A stretch of DNA of 64,000 nt from Brachybacterium vulturis (GCF_002407185.1 NZ_CP023563.1:2914001-2978000), one strand, 5' to 3'; shown: positions 18,819-28,985, counted from the stretch's first letter. The notes: a model not told the origin generated them from the letters alone. Numbers and translations are program-made.

Positions 18819-19940
18819 TCAGTCGACGGAGACCCGCTTGCGCCGGGTGGACTCGGGGCGGGGCCCCGCAGAGGTGGAGCGGCGCACCACGATCGAGGGT
18901 GCCACGGCCACGTCACGGGTCGTGCCCTCGTGGCCGGAGACGCGCTCGACGAGGAACTGGGCGGCGAGTGCTCCGAGGCGGTCGGAGTTGGGGTCGACGC
19001 TGGTGAGCTGGGAGACCCCGGAGGACGCCAGCGAGGTGTTGCCGTAGCCGGCCACCGCGAGCTCCTCGGGCACGGAGTGGCCTGCGTCGCGGGCGGCGGA
19101 GAGCACCCCGACCGCGGTGACGTCGTTGGCACAGGTGACGGCGGTGGGGACCTGGCTGCCGCGCAGCAGCATCGAGCCGGCGGTCTGGCCGACCTGCTCG
19201 GTGAAGTCGCCGGGCTCGACCCGGGCCAGTTCGTCGAGGCCGTGACGCGCCATCGCCGAGCGGAAGGCGTCCGCCCGCTCCCGGGCGACGGCCGCACCGA
19301 CCCCGCCCACGTGCGCGATCTCGCGGTGGCCGAGTCCGACGAGGTGGTCGACCAGGAGCCCCTGGCCGACCTCGTCGTCGATGCGGACGGTGTCGAACCG
19401 GCCGGTGAAGCTCTTCGAGCAGCCGATGCCGACGAAGGGACGGCCGGCGGTGGATTCGAGCACGTGGTCCATGTCCGCCAGGTCCGAGACCATCAGGAAG
19501 CCGTCCACCCCGAGGTGGACCAGGTCCTCGATCGCATCGGTGTCGGCGGCGACCGGGTACTCGGGGATCCGGCGCCGGGTCGGGACCACCACGGCGGTGC
19601 GCCCGGTGGCCGCCAGCTCGATGCGGATGGCGCGGACCAGATCGGAGATCCAGGTGTTGCGCATCGTGTTGACCAGGACGGCGACGACGCCGCGATGCTC
19701 GGTCTCGCCGCTGAGCTCCTCGAGCGGGAAGCGGAGCCGTTCGGCGGTCTCTCTCACCCGTCGTGCCATCTGGGGCTTGATCTCGTCGGAGCCGCGCAGG
19801 GCACGCAGCGCGACCGCGCTGGAGATGCCCAGGGAGTTCGCGACATCGCGCAGGGTGCCGCGGTCCTCGCCATCGGCGGAGGATCCGGCGTCGACGGCGG
19901 GATCGAGGGAATCGTCGGAAGGAATGGCGTCACTGCTCAT
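18819..19940 (-). CDS. LacI-family transcriptional regulator
   Basis: The 373-residue protein has a LacI helix-turn-helix at about 35-75 (GTLRDVANSLGISSAVALRA), shifted from the N-terminus by an acidic, low-complexity extension. A periplasmic-binding-protein-like effector domain follows, with VPTAVTCANDVTAVGVL and LAVAGYGNTSLASSG. LacI regulators usually bind a sugar or nucleoside. No catabolic operon is adjacent, so the target cannot be named. The start is uncertain: the ATG at 19940 gives the length used here, and an ATG at 19958 is possible. It is divergent from the sensor kinase gene. Confidence 0.88.
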   Translation of the reverse strand: MSSDAIPSDDSLDPAVDAGSSADGEDRGTLRDVANSLGISSAVALRALRGSDEIKPQMARRVRETAERLRFPLEELSGETEHRGVVAVLVNTMRNTWISDLVRAIRIELAATGRTAVVVPTRRRIPEYPVAADTDAIEDLVHLGVDGFLMVSDLADMDHVLESTAGRPFVGIGCSKSFTGRFDTVRIDDEVGQGLLVDHLVGLGHREIAHVGGVGAAVARERADAFRSAMARHGLDELARVEPGDFTEQVGQTAGSMLLRGSQVPTAVTCANDVTAVGVLSAARDAGHSVPEELAVAGYGNTSLASSGVSQLTSVDPNSDRLGALAAQFLVERVSGHEGTTRDVAVAPSIVVRRSTSAGPRPESTRRKRVSVD

Positions 19941-20076
19941 CTCCCCATTGAACCGCATCTGTCCGCCGCATCCCGCTGAATGACCACGGATGTGCGTCAC
20001 GGATCCTCGCCGCATGGGGGATTTCCCCCACATCCCCGGAGGGCGGACCCGGTGGGAGAGGTTCCCTCGCGGGGCC

Positions 20077-20082
20077 TACTGT
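20077..20082 (+). promoter_or_regulatory. Predicted leaderless -10 box of the kinase-regulator operon
   Basis: TACTGT ends six bases before the ATG at 20089 of the histidine kinase, placing transcription start at or next to the start codon. Confidence 0.5.
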
Positions 20083-20088
20083 CAAGGC

Positions 20089-21411
20089 ATGACCGACTCC
20101 CTCACCGGGCACGGGGACCGACCGCGCCCTCGGCTGTCCCCCGCCTCGATCGCCTCGGTGGCGGTCGGCGGGCTGCTGCTGTGCACCTGGTTCTGGGTCA
20201 GCATGGCACTGCTCGTGGCGGGGATCAGCACACTGCCGGCCCTGGGCAGCGGTCTCCTGCTGCTGCTCCCCTGGCTGCTGCTGATGCAGCTGATCGCGCG
20301 CATCGAGCGGCGCCGAGCGGTCGCCATCCACGGCCTGCGGGTGATCCTGCCGGCCCAGCGCCGCTCCCGCCGCCGGGGTGCCGCGGGCTGGCTGCAGAAC
20401 CGCTGGTACGAGCTCGGGACCGGTGCGTTCTGGCGCGGGGTCCTGCATCACCACCTGGCGATCCTGGTCACCGGCCTGTTCTTCCTCGCCTTCGTGGCGC
20501 TGCTGTGGTGCGGCTGGAAGGGCGCGGAGATCTCCCTCGTCCACGGTCCGGTGGAGCTGGGGTCGCGGGAGCTGTCGCGAGTCGCTCTCGCGGTGCTCGC
20601 CTCGGTCAGCGTGCTGCTGGCCGCGGTGATGCTCGGCCTGGGGGCGCTGGCCGATCGAGGACTCGCCCGCGTCCTGATCTCCGGCTCGGAGGACGATCTG
20701 CGCGAGCAGGTCGCCGAGCTGGCCGAACGGCGCCAGGGCGCCGTCGACGCCGCCGCCCAGGAGCGGCTGCGGATCGAGCGCGACCTCCACGACGGCGTCC
20801 AGCCGCGCCTGGTCACCCTCGCGATGACGCTCAGCATCGCCCGGAGCGCGATCCGGGCCGACCCCGACCGTGCCGAACGGCTGGTCGGTGACGCGCATGC
20901 GGAGGCGAAGGCCGTGATGACGGACCTGCGCCAGCTGGCCCGCGGCATCCACCCCGCCGTGCTCACCGATCGGGGCCTGGACGCGGCGCTGTCGGCACTG
21001 GCCGCCCGCTCGCGGATCCCGGTCGGGCTGGAGGTGGACCTGAGCACCGCCGAGGGGCCGGTGCTGGATCGGGAGCGGGAGGCGGTGGCCTATTTCGTGG
21101 TCGCCGAAGCGCTGACCAACATCGCCAAGCACGCCGGGGCGACCCGGGCCGAGGTCACCGTCACCCGGGGCCCGGAGGTGCTGCACGTGCGGATCCGGGA
21201 CGATGGGCGCGGCGGGGCGCGGGTCCACCGCGACGGGCTCTCGACCGGGCTGGCCGGGCTCACCGACCGGGTCCGCGCCACCGGCGGCGTGCTCGAGCTG
21301 TCCAGCCCGCCCGGCGTCGGCACCGACCTCCACGCCGAGATCCCCCTGACCAGCGGGCCGACCGCCGACCGGGCCCTGGCCCGGCCCACCACCGAGGAGA
21401 CGTCCCGATGA
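20089..21411 (+). CDS. Two-component sensor histidine kinase (NarL-partner, HisKA_3 type)
   Basis: The 440-residue protein has four predicted membrane helices at about 22-46, 53-71, 122-142 and 164-186, with short outside loops, so the signal is probably sensed at or in the membrane. The HisKA_3 phosphoacceptor is His234 in RIERDLHDGVQPRL. The ATPase domain has EALTNIAKHAGAT, DDGRGG and STGLAGLTDRV. I chose the ATG at 20089 for its leaderless spacing and because earlier in-frame codons look non-coding. The stop overlaps the regulator start as ATGA. Confidence 0.92.
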   Translation: MTDSLTGHGDRPRPRLSPASIASVAVGGLLLCTWFWVSMALLVAGISTLPALGSGLLLLLPWLLLMQLIARIERRRAVAIHGLRVILPAQRRSRRRGAAGWLQNRWYELGTGAFWRGVLHHHLAILVTGLFFLAFVALLWCGWKGAEISLVHGPVELGSRELSRVALAVLASVSVLLAAVMLGLGALADRGLARVLISGSEDDLREQVAELAERRQGAVDAAAQERLRIERDLHDGVQPRLVTLAMTLSIARSAIRADPDRAERLVGDAHAEAKAVMTDLRQLARGIHPAVLTDRGLDAALSALAARSRIPVGLEVDLSTAEGPVLDREREAVAYFVVAEALTNIAKHAGATRAEVTVTRGPEVLHVRIRDDGRGGARVHRDGLSTGLAGLTDRVRATGGVLELSSPPGVGTDLHAEIPLTSGPTADRALARPTTEETSR

Positions 21412-22061
21412 GGATCGTGATCGCCGATGATGCCGTGCTGCTGCGCGCAGGTCTCGAACGGCTGCTGACCGAGGCGGGGCACGAGGTGGTCGCCGCCGTC
21501 GGCGACGGCACGGCCCTGGTCTCCGCCATCTCCCGTCACCGGCCCGACCTCGCGGTGGTCGACGTGCGGATGCCGCCGACCTTCACCGACGAGGGCGTGC
21601 GGGCCGCGATGCTGATCCGTCGCCAGGATCCGGAGGTGGCGCTGATGGTGCTCTCGCAGTACGTCGAGGAGCGCTACGCCTCCGATCTCATCGCCGACTC
21701 CCCGCGGGGCCTGGGCTACGTCCTCAAGGATCGCGTCGCCGATGTGGAGGACTTCCTCGAGGTGGTGGCCGATGTGGGAGCCGGCGGCACCTGGCTGGAC
21801 CCCGAAGTGGTCCAGCAGATCTTCGTCCGCTCGAGGCGCCGCCGGACCCTCGAGGGCCTGACCCCGCGCGAGCGCGAGGTGCTGTCGCTGATGGCCCAGG
21901 GGCGGTCCAACCAGGCGATCGCCGACACCCTGTTCGTCTCCGCCGGCAGCGTCGAGAAGCACATCTCCTCGGTCCTGACCAAGCTCGACCTGCCACCGGT
22001 GGACGGGGAGAACCGCCGCGTGATGGCAGTGCTGCGCTACCTGGAATCCGAGGAGCGATGA
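21408..22061 (+). CDS. Two-component response regulator, NarL/LuxR family
   Basis: The 217-residue protein has a receiver domain with the acidic pair at 7-8 (VIADDAVLL), phosphoacceptor Asp52 in VVDVRMPP and the conserved Lys in GYVLKDRV. A LuxR-type helix-turn-helix follows (LTPREREVLSLMAQGRSNQA, then VEKHISSVL). It is coupled to the kinase by an ATGA overlap and to the next gene by another, so the three form one unit. Target genes are not evident from the window. Confidence 0.95.
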   Translation: MRIVIADDAVLLRAGLERLLTEAGHEVVAAVGDGTALVSAISRHRPDLAVVDVRMPPTFTDEGVRAAMLIRRQDPEVALMVLSQYVEERYASDLIADSPRGLGYVLKDRVADVEDFLEVVADVGAGGTWLDPEVVQQIFVRSRRRRTLEGLTPREREVLSLMAQGRSNQAIADTLFVSAGSVEKHISSVLTKLDLPPVDGENRRVMAVLRYLESEER

Positions 22062-23035
22062 TGGCGGACGCAGGTCCTCTGCCGCAGACGGCGTCGGATG
22101 CGGGCATGGGGCGGCACCCGGGCACCGCGCAGGCTCCGCCCTCCGCACCGGCGCCCCTGTTCATCCCCGGCCACCGCCTGCCGCCCTCGCCCGACGGCGA
22201 CCGCCGCCTGCGCCGCGCCACCACGCTGGTGGGCGCTGCGATCGTGCTCCTGGTGGTACTGGGACTCGCGCTGCTCTCGACCGCGACCTGGCTCGCCGGA
22301 CGCGGCTTCACCGCGGTGCCCGCGATCTCCGAGCTCGGCAGCCCCGCGGCGTTGACCCTGACCTCCGGCATCGGCACCGTGCGCGTGCTGCCCTCCGGGG
22401 ATGTCGATGAGCTGACCCTCGCCCTGGTCGCACCGGGCGCCACGACGCTCCCGGCCGCCGACGCCCAGGTGCCGGCCCGGGTCACACAGACCACGGGCGC
22501 CGACCGGACGACGGTGGAGGTCCGTCAGCCCACCCGCTCCTTCAGCCCGCCGTGGTCGGACGGCACCCGGGACGTGCTGCTGCTCGTCCCGACCGGTCTG
22601 GAGCTCGCGCTCGCCGTGCACACCGATGTCGGTGACGTGCTCGTCGACGGTGATCTCCTCTCGCTGGATGCACACAGCACCGCGGGCGACCTCCGCCTGG
22701 GACCGCTCTCGGCCCCCGACGGGGTGAGCGCGACCACCGAGGCCGGGAACATCGACCTCGAGCTCGACTCCCCCGCCCCCGCCACCATCGAGCTCGCCGC
22801 CGGGGTCGGCGACGTCGACCTGCTGCTGCCCACGGATGCCGCGGGTCAGGTCTCCATCACCACCGACCTCGGCGATGTCGAGGTCGCGGTGCCGGGCACC
22901 GCACGGTGGCAGATCCGGGCCGAGTCCCAGCTCGGCGAGGTGCACACGGCACCGGGCCTGTCCGATGGCGCCGGCGAGGCGGTCGGCACCCTCACCGTGG
23001 ACTCCGAGCTCGGGACCATCGACATCACCCGCTGA
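22058..23035 (+). CDS. Membrane-anchored protein with a repetitive beta-rich (DUF4097-like) outer domain
   Basis: The 325-residue protein has a proline-rich cytoplasmic N-terminus of about 60 residues, one membrane helix near 68-90, and an extracytoplasmic domain. The domain contains repeated short strands (GIGTVRVLPSG, TDVGDVLVDGDLL, TEAGNIDLEL, GVGDVDLLLP, TDLGDVEVAV, SELGTIDITR). This G-x-(I/V)-x-(V/L) ladder resembles DUF4097-type beta-helices and the outer part of LiaF-like proteins. It overlaps the response regulator as ATGA, so it may tune the kinase or be its main output. The function is inferred from context only. Confidence 0.7.
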   Translation: MMADAGPLPQTASDAGMGRHPGTAQAPPSAPAPLFIPGHRLPPSPDGDRRLRRATTLVGAAIVLLVVLGLALLSTATWLAGRGFTAVPAISELGSPAALTLTSGIGTVRVLPSGDVDELTLALVAPGATTLPAADAQVPARVTQTTGADRTTVEVRQPTRSFSPPWSDGTRDVLLLVPTGLELALAVHTDVGDVLVDGDLLSLDAHSTAGDLRLGPLSAPDGVSATTEAGNIDLELDSPAPATIELAAGVGDVDLLLPTDAAGQVSITTDLGDVEVAVPGTARWQIRAESQLGEVHTAPGLSDGAGEAVGTLTVDSELGTIDITR

Positions 23036-23060
23036 GGCGCCGTCCCGGTCGCGCCTCAAA

Positions 23061-23099
23061 GGGGCGGGCGCCGCGGTCATCGACCGCAGCGCCCGCCCC
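23061..23099. terminator. Bidirectional hairpin terminator between the kinase operon and acs
   Basis: An 18-base left arm (23061-23078, starting GGGGCGGGCGCC) pairs with 23082-23099 with one mismatch. On the minus strand it is followed by TTTG, a weak T-run serving acs. Confidence 0.8.
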
Positions 23100-23136
23100 G
23101 CTGTCACGCCGCGGGGCCCGGCCCGCGACGTCCGGC

Positions 23137-25116
23137 TCAGCTCTTGCCGGAGAGCCCCTCCTGGATCAGATCCATCACCGAGGCGTCGGCGAGGGTCTGG
23201 GTGTCGCCCACCTGACGGTTCTCGGCCACGTCCCGCAGCAGCCGCCGCATGATCTTCCCGGACCGGGTCTTGGGCAGCTCGGTGACCAGGAGGACCTTCT
23301 TCGGCTTGGCGATCGGGCCGATCTCCTTGCCCACATGGGCGCGCAGCAGCTCGGAGATCTTCTCGTCGCCGCCGGCTTCGGCGAGCTCCTCGTCGTTGCC
23401 TCCGCGCAGGATCACGAAGGCGACCGGGGACTGCCCGGTGGTCTCGTCGTTCGCCCCGACCACGGCGGCCTCGGCGACCCAGTCGTGGCTGACCAGCGCG
23501 GACTCGATCTCCATGGTCGACAGGCGGTGCCCGGAGACGTTCATGACGTCGTCCACCCGGCCGAGCAGCCAGATGTCGCCGTCGTCGTCACGCTTGGCGC
23601 CGTCGCCGGCGAAGTACAGGCCCTCGAAGCGCGACCAGTAGGTCTCCTTGAACCGCTCCGGGTCGCCCCAGATGCCGCGCAGCATGCCCGGCCACGGCTG
23701 ATCCAGCACCAGGTAGCCGCCCTCGCCGTTCGCGACCGACTTCCCGGCGTCGTTGACCACATCCGCGCTGATGCCGGGCAGTGCGACCTGCGCGGAGCCC
23801 GGCTTGGTGTCGGTGATGCCCGGCAGCGGGGAGATCATGATCGACCCGGTCTCCGTCTGCCACCAGGTGTCCACGATGGGGCAGCGATCGCCGCCGATGA
23901 CGCGGCGGTACCACATCCATGCCTCGGGGTTGATCGCCTCGCCGACGCTGCCCAGCAGGCGCAGCGAGGACAGGTCGTACTTCGCGGGGATGTCCTCGCC
24001 CCACTTCATCGCGGAGCGGATCGCGGTGGGCGAGGAGTAGAACAGCGAGACCTTGTGCTTCTCGATGATCTCCCACCAGCGGCCCTGATGCGGGAAGTCC
24101 GGGGTGCCCTCGTAGATGACCTGGGTGGAGCGGTTGGCCATGGGGCCGTAGACCACGTAGGTGTGGCCGGTGACCCAGCCGACGTCCGCCGTGCACCAGA
24201 AGACGTCCGAGGACGGCTTGAGGTCGAAGACGTTCCGATGGGTGTACGCGGCCTGGGTGAGGTACCCGCCGGTGGTGTGGATGATGCCCTTGGGCTTGCC
24301 GGTGGTGCCCGAGGTGTACAGGATGAACAGCGGATGCTCCGCCTCCACCGCCACCGGGGCGTGCTCGGCCGAGGCGCTCTCGCGCGCCTCGTGCCACCAC
24401 ACGTCACGGCCCTCGGTCCACTCGACGTCGCCGCCGGTGCGGCGCACCACCAGGACCTTCTCGACGCTCTTTCCACCACCGGCGAGCGCGTCGTCGACCG
24501 CGGGCTTGAGCGGCAGCTGCTTGCCGCGGCGGTTCTGGCCGTCCGCCGTGATGACCACGCGCGCCTCGGCGTCCTCGATGCGGGAGCGCAGCGCCTCGGC
24601 GCTGAAGCCGCCGAACACCACCGAGTGGGGGGCGCCGATGCGGGCGCAGGCCAGCATCGCGAACACCGCCTCGGGGATCATCGGCATGTAGATCGCGACC
24701 CGGTCGCCGGTCTTCACCCCGAGATCGGCGAGGACGTTCGCCATCTTCGAGATCTCGTCCTTGACATCGGCGTAGGTGAAGGTGGCGTCGGAGCCGTCCT
24801 CGTACTCGGCCAGCAGGGCGACCTGCTCGCCGTGGCCGGACTCGACGTGGCGGTCCACGCAGTTGTAGGCGACGTTCAGGGTGCCGTCGGCGAACCAGCG
24901 GGCGAAGGGCGGATTCGACCAGTCGAGGGTCTCGGTGAAGGGCGTCTCCCAGCTCAGGAGGCTCGCCCGTGAGCGCCAGAACGCGAGATGGTCCCGCTCG
25001 GCCTCCTCGTAGATCGCGGGACGGGCCACCGCGTTCTGGACGAACTCGGTGGGGGGAGAGAAGGTGCGAGTCTCCTGGGAGAGGTTCTCGATCCCGGTGG
25101 CGGCGTCGTCAGACAT
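23137..25116 (-). CDS. acs: Acetyl-CoA synthetase (AMP-forming)
   Basis: Acs activates acetate to acetyl-CoA through acetyl-AMP. The 659-residue protein is full length, with [20 protein letters not shown] near 266-285, [32 protein letters not shown] and the C-terminal [12 protein letters not shown] with the catalytic Lys near 619. In other bacteria that Lys is silenced by acetylation and restored by a sirtuin. A sirtuin gene lies at 59561-60340 in this window, but a direct link is inference. The ATG at 25116 has AGGAG five bases upstream. Confidence 0.96.
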   Translation of the reverse strand: MSDDAATGIENLSQETRTFSPPTEFVQNAVARPAIYEEAERDHLAFWRSRASLLSWETPFTETLDWSNPPFARWFADGTLNVAYNCVDRHVESGHGEQVALLAEYEDGSDATFTYADVKDEISKMANVLADLGVKTGDRVAIYMPMIPEAVFAMLACARIGAPHSVVFGGFSAEALRSRIEDAEARVVITADGQNRRGKQLPLKPAVDDALAGGGKSVEKVLVVRRTGGDVEWTEGRDVWWHEARESASAEHAPVAVEAEHPLFILYTSGTTGKPKGIIHTTGGYLTQAAYTHRNVFDLKPSSDVFWCTADVGWVTGHTYVVYGPMANRSTQVIYEGTPDFPHQGRWWEIIEKHKVSLFYSSPTAIRSAMKWGEDIPAKYDLSSLRLLGSVGEAINPEAWMWYRRVIGGDRCPIVDTWWQTETGSIMISPLPGITDTKPGSAQVALPGISADVVNDAGKSVANGEGGYLVLDQPWPGMLRGIWGDPERFKETYWSRFEGLYFAGDGAKRDDDGDIWLLGRVDDVMNVSGHRLSTMEIESALVSHDWVAEAAVVGANDETTGQSPVAFVILRGGNDEELAEAGGDEKISELLRAHVGKEIGPIAKPKKVLLVTELPKTRSGKIMRRLLRDVAENRQVGDTQTLADASVMDLIQEGLSGKS

Positions 25117-25321
25117 CAGTGCTCCTGCTTCGCGGGCCCCGGCTCACCGGGGCGGATGGACGCGAACACCGTATCGCAGGAGATGCACGTCACGCGCCCC
25201 CGTCGCACTCCGTGGTCATCGCGGGGCACGCCCTCGACGTGACGGTACCGGGCCGGCCAGAGCATCCGCGGCCCTCCGGGACCCACCCACGGACGCGCAG
25301 GCAGGAGCCGGTGGCGGCGGA

Positions 25322-25327
25322 TACCGT
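25322..25327 (+). promoter_or_regulatory. Predicted -10 box of the OYE-type reductase gene
   Basis: TACCGT ends eight bases before the ATG at 25336. An AGGGG lies close to the start, so both leaderless and very short leaders are possible. Confidence 0.4.
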
Positions 25328-25335
25328 AGGGGACC

Positions 25336-26442
25336 ATGGTCCCCGATCCCGCAGACGCCCCGCGTGCCCTCCTGGCCCCGGCACGTCTGGGCGCGCTCGA
25401 GATCCGCAACCGCATCTGGCTCGCCCCGATGTGCCAGTACATGGTGGAGGAGCAGGACGGGATCCCCACCGACTGGCATCTGGTGCACCTGGGCGCGCGG
25501 GCCACCGGCGGCTTCGGTCTGATCATCACCGAGGCCACCGCCGTCTCCGCCGACGGACGGATCAGCCCGCAGGACACCGGACTGTGGAACCACGCCCAGG
25601 TCGCCGCCTGGCGCCGCATCACCGGGTTCTGCCAGGACCAGGGCGCGAGGATCGCCGTCCAGCTCGCCCATGCCGGCCGCAAGGCCTCGACCTGGCCCGC
25701 GCTGCCCCGGTTCCGCGGACGGCGCGGCACGGTGCCGGAGTTCGCCGCGGGCTGGCGCGCCGTCGGCCCGACCTCGGACCCGTTCCCGGGGCTCGACGCG
25801 CCCGATGCGCTGAGCCCAGCGGACATCGCCGGCGTGGTCGAGGACTTCGTCGCCGCGACGCGGCGTGCCGAGGAGGCCGGCTTCGACGCGGTCGAGCTGC
25901 ACTTCGCCCACGGATACCTGGTCCACGAGTTCCTCTCCCCGCTGGTGAACACCCGCACCGACGACTACGGCGGCGACGGCCCGGGACGTCGCCGCCTCGC
26001 GCTCGAGATCGCCGCCGCGGTGCGGGAGCAGTGGCCGGCGGGCCGTCCCCTCATCGTGCGGCTCAGCGCGACCGACTGGATCGACGGCGGCTGGGACATC
26101 GAGCAGTCGGTCGAGCTCGCCCGGGAGCTCGAGGGGGTCGGGGTCGATGCCCTCCACGTCTCCACCGGGGGCGCGGTGATCGCTGACATCGCCGTCGGTC
26201 CCGAGTACCAGGTCGGCTTCGCCCGCACCCTGCGTGACGCGGTGACGATGCCGGTGGCCGCCGTCGGTCTGATCACCGAGCCGACCGGTGCCCAGGCGGT
26301 GCTGGACCGCGGCGATGCGGACTTCGTCGCGGTGGGCCGGGCCGCGCTGCGCGAGCCGGGGTGGCCGCAGCGGGCCGCGCACGAGCTCGGGGTGCGCGAT
26401 GCGGCGCTGTACCCCAGCGCGTACCGACGGGGCTCGTGGTGA
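25336..26442 (+). CDS. NADH:flavin oxidoreductase / old yellow enzyme, YqjM-like
   Basis: The 368-residue FMN-dependent TIM-barrel enzyme probably reduces activated C=C bonds with NADPH. Marks of the YqjM (thermophilic-like) class are Cys33 in APMCQYM, which tunes the flavin, VQLAHAGRKAS, and the substrate-anion His pair at about 189 and 192 in ELHFAHGYLVHEFLSP. The FMN phosphate site is around VGLITEP and AVGRAALREP. The natural substrate is unknown. The following ANL-like gene starts 20 bases downstream and may be co-transcribed. Confidence 0.93.
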   Translation: MVPDPADAPRALLAPARLGALEIRNRIWLAPMCQYMVEEQDGIPTDWHLVHLGARATGGFGLIITEATAVSADGRISPQDTGLWNHAQVAAWRRITGFCQDQGARIAVQLAHAGRKASTWPALPRFRGRRGTVPEFAAGWRAVGPTSDPFPGLDAPDALSPADIAGVVEDFVAATRRAEEAGFDAVELHFAHGYLVHEFLSPLVNTRTDDYGGDGPGRRRLALEIAAAVREQWPAGRPLIVRLSATDWIDGGWDIEQSVELARELEGVGVDALHVSTGGAVIADIAVGPEYQVGFARTLRDAVTMPVAAVGLITEPTGAQAVLDRGDADFVAVGRAALREPGWPQRAAHELGVRDAALYPSAYRRGSW

Positions 26443-26461
26443 GCCCAGCGAGGTGCCGGCG

Positions 26462-27583
26462 ATGAAGCTGCTCCCCGCCGCGGCCGTCCTGCGAGCCCGC
26501 GTCGCCCTGCGTCCCCGGACGATCGTCCTCGAGGACTGCCACGGCACGCTGGATGCGGGCGAGCTGCTCGATCTGGTGCAGCTGCACCGGCGTCGCCGGC
26601 GCCGGCCGCACACCGCCCTCAGCAGTCTGCCGGCCACCGCACCGCTGCGGCAGGTGCTGGTCACGGTCCTGGCGGGCAACGGCGTGCTCACGCACCGCTC
26701 GGACGGCGGCGCCGGCGCTCCCCGCCTGCAACGACGGGGACCGCTCACCCCTGCCCAGCTGCTGACCCTGTCCGATCTCGCCCGACGCATCGGACTGGGG
26801 CCGGGACGCCGCGTCGCCTGCCTCACGCCCGGAGTGCACGGCCATGGCCTGCTGGTCGCCCTGGGCGCCCTCGCGATCGGCGCACCGCTGGTGGACCTCA
26901 GCCATCTGCCCGGGCCCGAGCGGATCGCGCTCCTGCATCGCGCCTGCCCGGACCTGCTCTCCGGCATCCCCGTGCACCTGAGCGACCTGCTGCTGGCGGA
27001 ACGGGAGCAGGGACGCGGTCGCCCGCTGCACATCTCCCGCGTGGTCTCGGGCTCCGATGCCCTCTCCCCCGCCCTGCGCGCGGATCTCGCCCGTCAGTTC
27101 CGGGCCCGCGTCCACGACGTCTACGGCAGCGATGCGACCGGACCGCTGGCGGTCGACGGCCGGCCGCTGCGTGGGGTGCACCTGCGCGAGATCGACGGTC
27201 TCCTGCGTGCCCGGACCCCGTTCACCGGCGGGCGCGAGCTGGTCACCGATCCGGGAACGCTCACCGCCGGGGTGATCACGCAGGTGCTCGGGAGCTCTGA
27301 GGGGGCGCTGTCCAGGTCGGCGATGCTGCCCGATCCGGGCGCGGTGGTGCGCGTCCTGCGCGCCCATCCGGCCGTGACGCAGGCGCGCCTGCGGATGGTC
27401 GGGGATGAGCGCACCGGGATGCGCACGATCGCGGAGGTCGAGCTCGCGCCGGCGCCCGACGACCTCGCGCTCCCCACCCCGGAGTCGCTGCAGTCGCTGG
27501 TGCGGGACCGTCTGGGCCCGGCCTCGGTGCCGTGCGAAGTGCGTCTTCGTCGCTCGGGGACCCGTCGGACGGGACCGGGATGA
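26462..27583 (+). CDS. Degenerate ANL-superfamily (acyl-CoA synthetase-like) protein
   Basis: The 373-residue protein is much shorter than true AMP-forming ligases (500-600 residues). It retains traces of the fold: GPGRRVACLTPGVHGHGLLV, ALAIGAPLVDLSH, a YGSDATG resembling the A5 motif, and a C-terminal tail RRSGTRRTGPG where ligases have PxxxxGKxxR. The Thr/Ser/Gly-rich P-loop and the catalytic A10 Lys are not visible, so it is unlikely to adenylate a carboxylate. It could be a decayed ligase or one with a new role. The ATG at 26462 has GAGG eight bases upstream. Confidence 0.65.
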   Translation: MKLLPAAAVLRARVALRPRTIVLEDCHGTLDAGELLDLVQLHRRRRRRPHTALSSLPATAPLRQVLVTVLAGNGVLTHRSDGGAGAPRLQRRGPLTPAQLLTLSDLARRIGLGPGRRVACLTPGVHGHGLLVALGALAIGAPLVDLSHLPGPERIALLHRACPDLLSGIPVHLSDLLLAEREQGRGRPLHISRVVSGSDALSPALRADLARQFRARVHDVYGSDATGPLAVDGRPLRGVHLREIDGLLRARTPFTGGRELVTDPGTLTAGVITQVLGSSEGALSRSAMLPDPGAVVRVLRAHPAVTQARLRMVGDERTGMRTIAEVELAPAPDDLALPTPESLQSLVRDRLGPASVPCEVRLRRSGTRRTGPG

Positions 27584-27590
27584 GCAGTTC

Positions 27591-28985
27591 TCAGCAGTCC
27601 GGCACGCTGACCGGGACCGCGGTGACCGCGAGCCCGCCCATCGCGGTCTCCTTGTAGCGCTCGTTCATGTCCTTGCCGGTCTGGCGCATGGTCTCGATGA
27701 CCGTGTCCAGGGACACGAAGTGCTCGCCGGTGCCGCGCAGCGCGAAGCGGGCCGCGGTGATCGCCTTGACCGCTGCCATGGCGTTGCGCTCGATGCAGGG
27801 GATCTGCACCAGCCCGCCGATGGGGTCGCAGGTCAGGCCCAGGTTGTGCTCCATCGCGATCTCGGCGGCGTTCTCCACCTGGGCGGGTTTGCCGCCCATC
27901 GCCTCGCACAGGGCCGCCGCCGCCATCGAGCAGGCCGAGCCGACCTCGCCCTGGCAGCCCACCTCGGCGCCGGAGATCGAGGCGTGCTCCTTGTACAGCG
28001 AGCCGATCGCCCCGGCGGTGAGCAGGAAGCGCACCGCGATCTCGTCGGGATCCACGCCCTCGATGTACGTGGTGGCGAAGTACAGCACCGCCGGGACGAT
28101 GCCGGCCGCACCGTTCGTGGGCGCGGTGACGACACGGCCCCCGGCGGCGTTCTCCTCGTTGACCGCGAGCGCCGCGAGGGAGACCCACTCGAAAGCGTTC
28201 ATCGGCAGGCGCACCGGGTCCTCGGCCGAGAGCGAGTCGTACCAGGAGGAGGCACGACGCTTGACCTCGAGGCCACCGGGAAGGGTGCCGCCGGTACGGG
28301 TGCCCCGCTCGATGCAGTCGTGCATGGCGCGCCAGATGGTGAGCAGGCCCTCACGGATCTCCTCGTCGCTGCGCCACTGCCGCTCCCGCATCAGCATCGC
28401 CTCGGAGACGGAGATCCCCCGGTCCTCGCACACCCGCAGAAGCTCGTCCCCGGTGGTGAAGATGGTCTTGCCCTCGTCCTCGGCGGCGACCTCGGCGATC
28501 GACCGCTCCATGTCCGCCTCGTCGACCACGAAGCCGCCGCCGACGGAGAACATCGGCCGCCGCAGCAGCTCCTCGCCGCGGTCGTCCAGGGCGAGGAAGG
28601 TCATCCCGTTGGAGTGCTGCGGCAGGAAGGTCAGCGGATGCAGCACGATCGAGGAGGGCCGCAGGCTGATCGGGAGCGTCCCGTCCAGTCGCAGCCCGCC
28701 CTGCTCCTCGATCCGCGCGACCCGTTCGAGGCCGGCGACGGGATCGACGGTCTCCGGGTCCTCCCCCTCGAGCCCCATCACCACGGCGTTCAGGGTGCCG
28801 TGGCCGGCGGCGGTGGCCGCGAGCGAGCCGTACAGATGGACCGCGACGTCCGCGACGCGCGCTCCGAGCGCGGGGTCCGCGAGCGCCTCCCGGGCGAACA
28901 TCGCCGCGGCGCGCATCGGTCCCACGGTGTGCGAGCTCGACGGTCCGATGCCGATCTTGAACATGTCGAACGTGCTGATGCTCAT
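27591..28985 (-). CDS. sdaA: L-serine ammonia-lyase (single-chain, iron-sulfur)
   Basis: This enzyme deaminates L-serine to pyruvate with a [4Fe-4S] cluster. The 464-residue chain joins the beta-type N-terminal domain ([20 protein letters not shown]) and the alpha-type catalytic domain. Candidate cluster cysteines are in [19 protein letters not shown] and [17 protein letters not shown]. It fits the single-chain SdaA/SdaB type. GAGGAGG lies six bases before the ATG at 28985. It converges with the ANL-like gene with only seven bases between stops. Confidence 0.95.
   Translation of the reverse strand: MSISTFDMFKIGIGPSSSHTVGPMRAAAMFAREALADPALGARVADVAVHLYGSLAATAAGHGTLNAVVMGLEGEDPETVDPVAGLERVARIEEQGGLRLDGTLPISLRPSSIVLHPLTFLPQHSNGMTFLALDDRGEELLRRPMFSVGGGFVVDEADMERSIAEVAAEDEGKTIFTTGDELLRVCEDRGISVSEAMLMRERQWRSDEEIREGLLTIWRAMHDCIERGTRTGGTLPGGLEVKRRASSWYDSLSAEDPVRLPMNAFEWVSLAALAVNEENAAGGRVVTAPTNGAAGIVPAVLYFATTYIEGVDPDEIAVRFLLTAGAIGSLYKEHASISGAEVGCQGEVGSACSMAAAALCEAMGGKPAQVENAAEIAMEHNLGLTCDPIGGLVQIPCIERNAMAAVKAITAARFALRGTGEHFVSLDTVIETMRQTGKDMNERYKETAMGGLAVTAVPVSVPDC

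Noticed and set aside
25117..25335. Possible gene in the acs-OYE intergenic region
   Set aside because: No credible frame, hairpin or repeat was found. It holds only the two divergent promoters.
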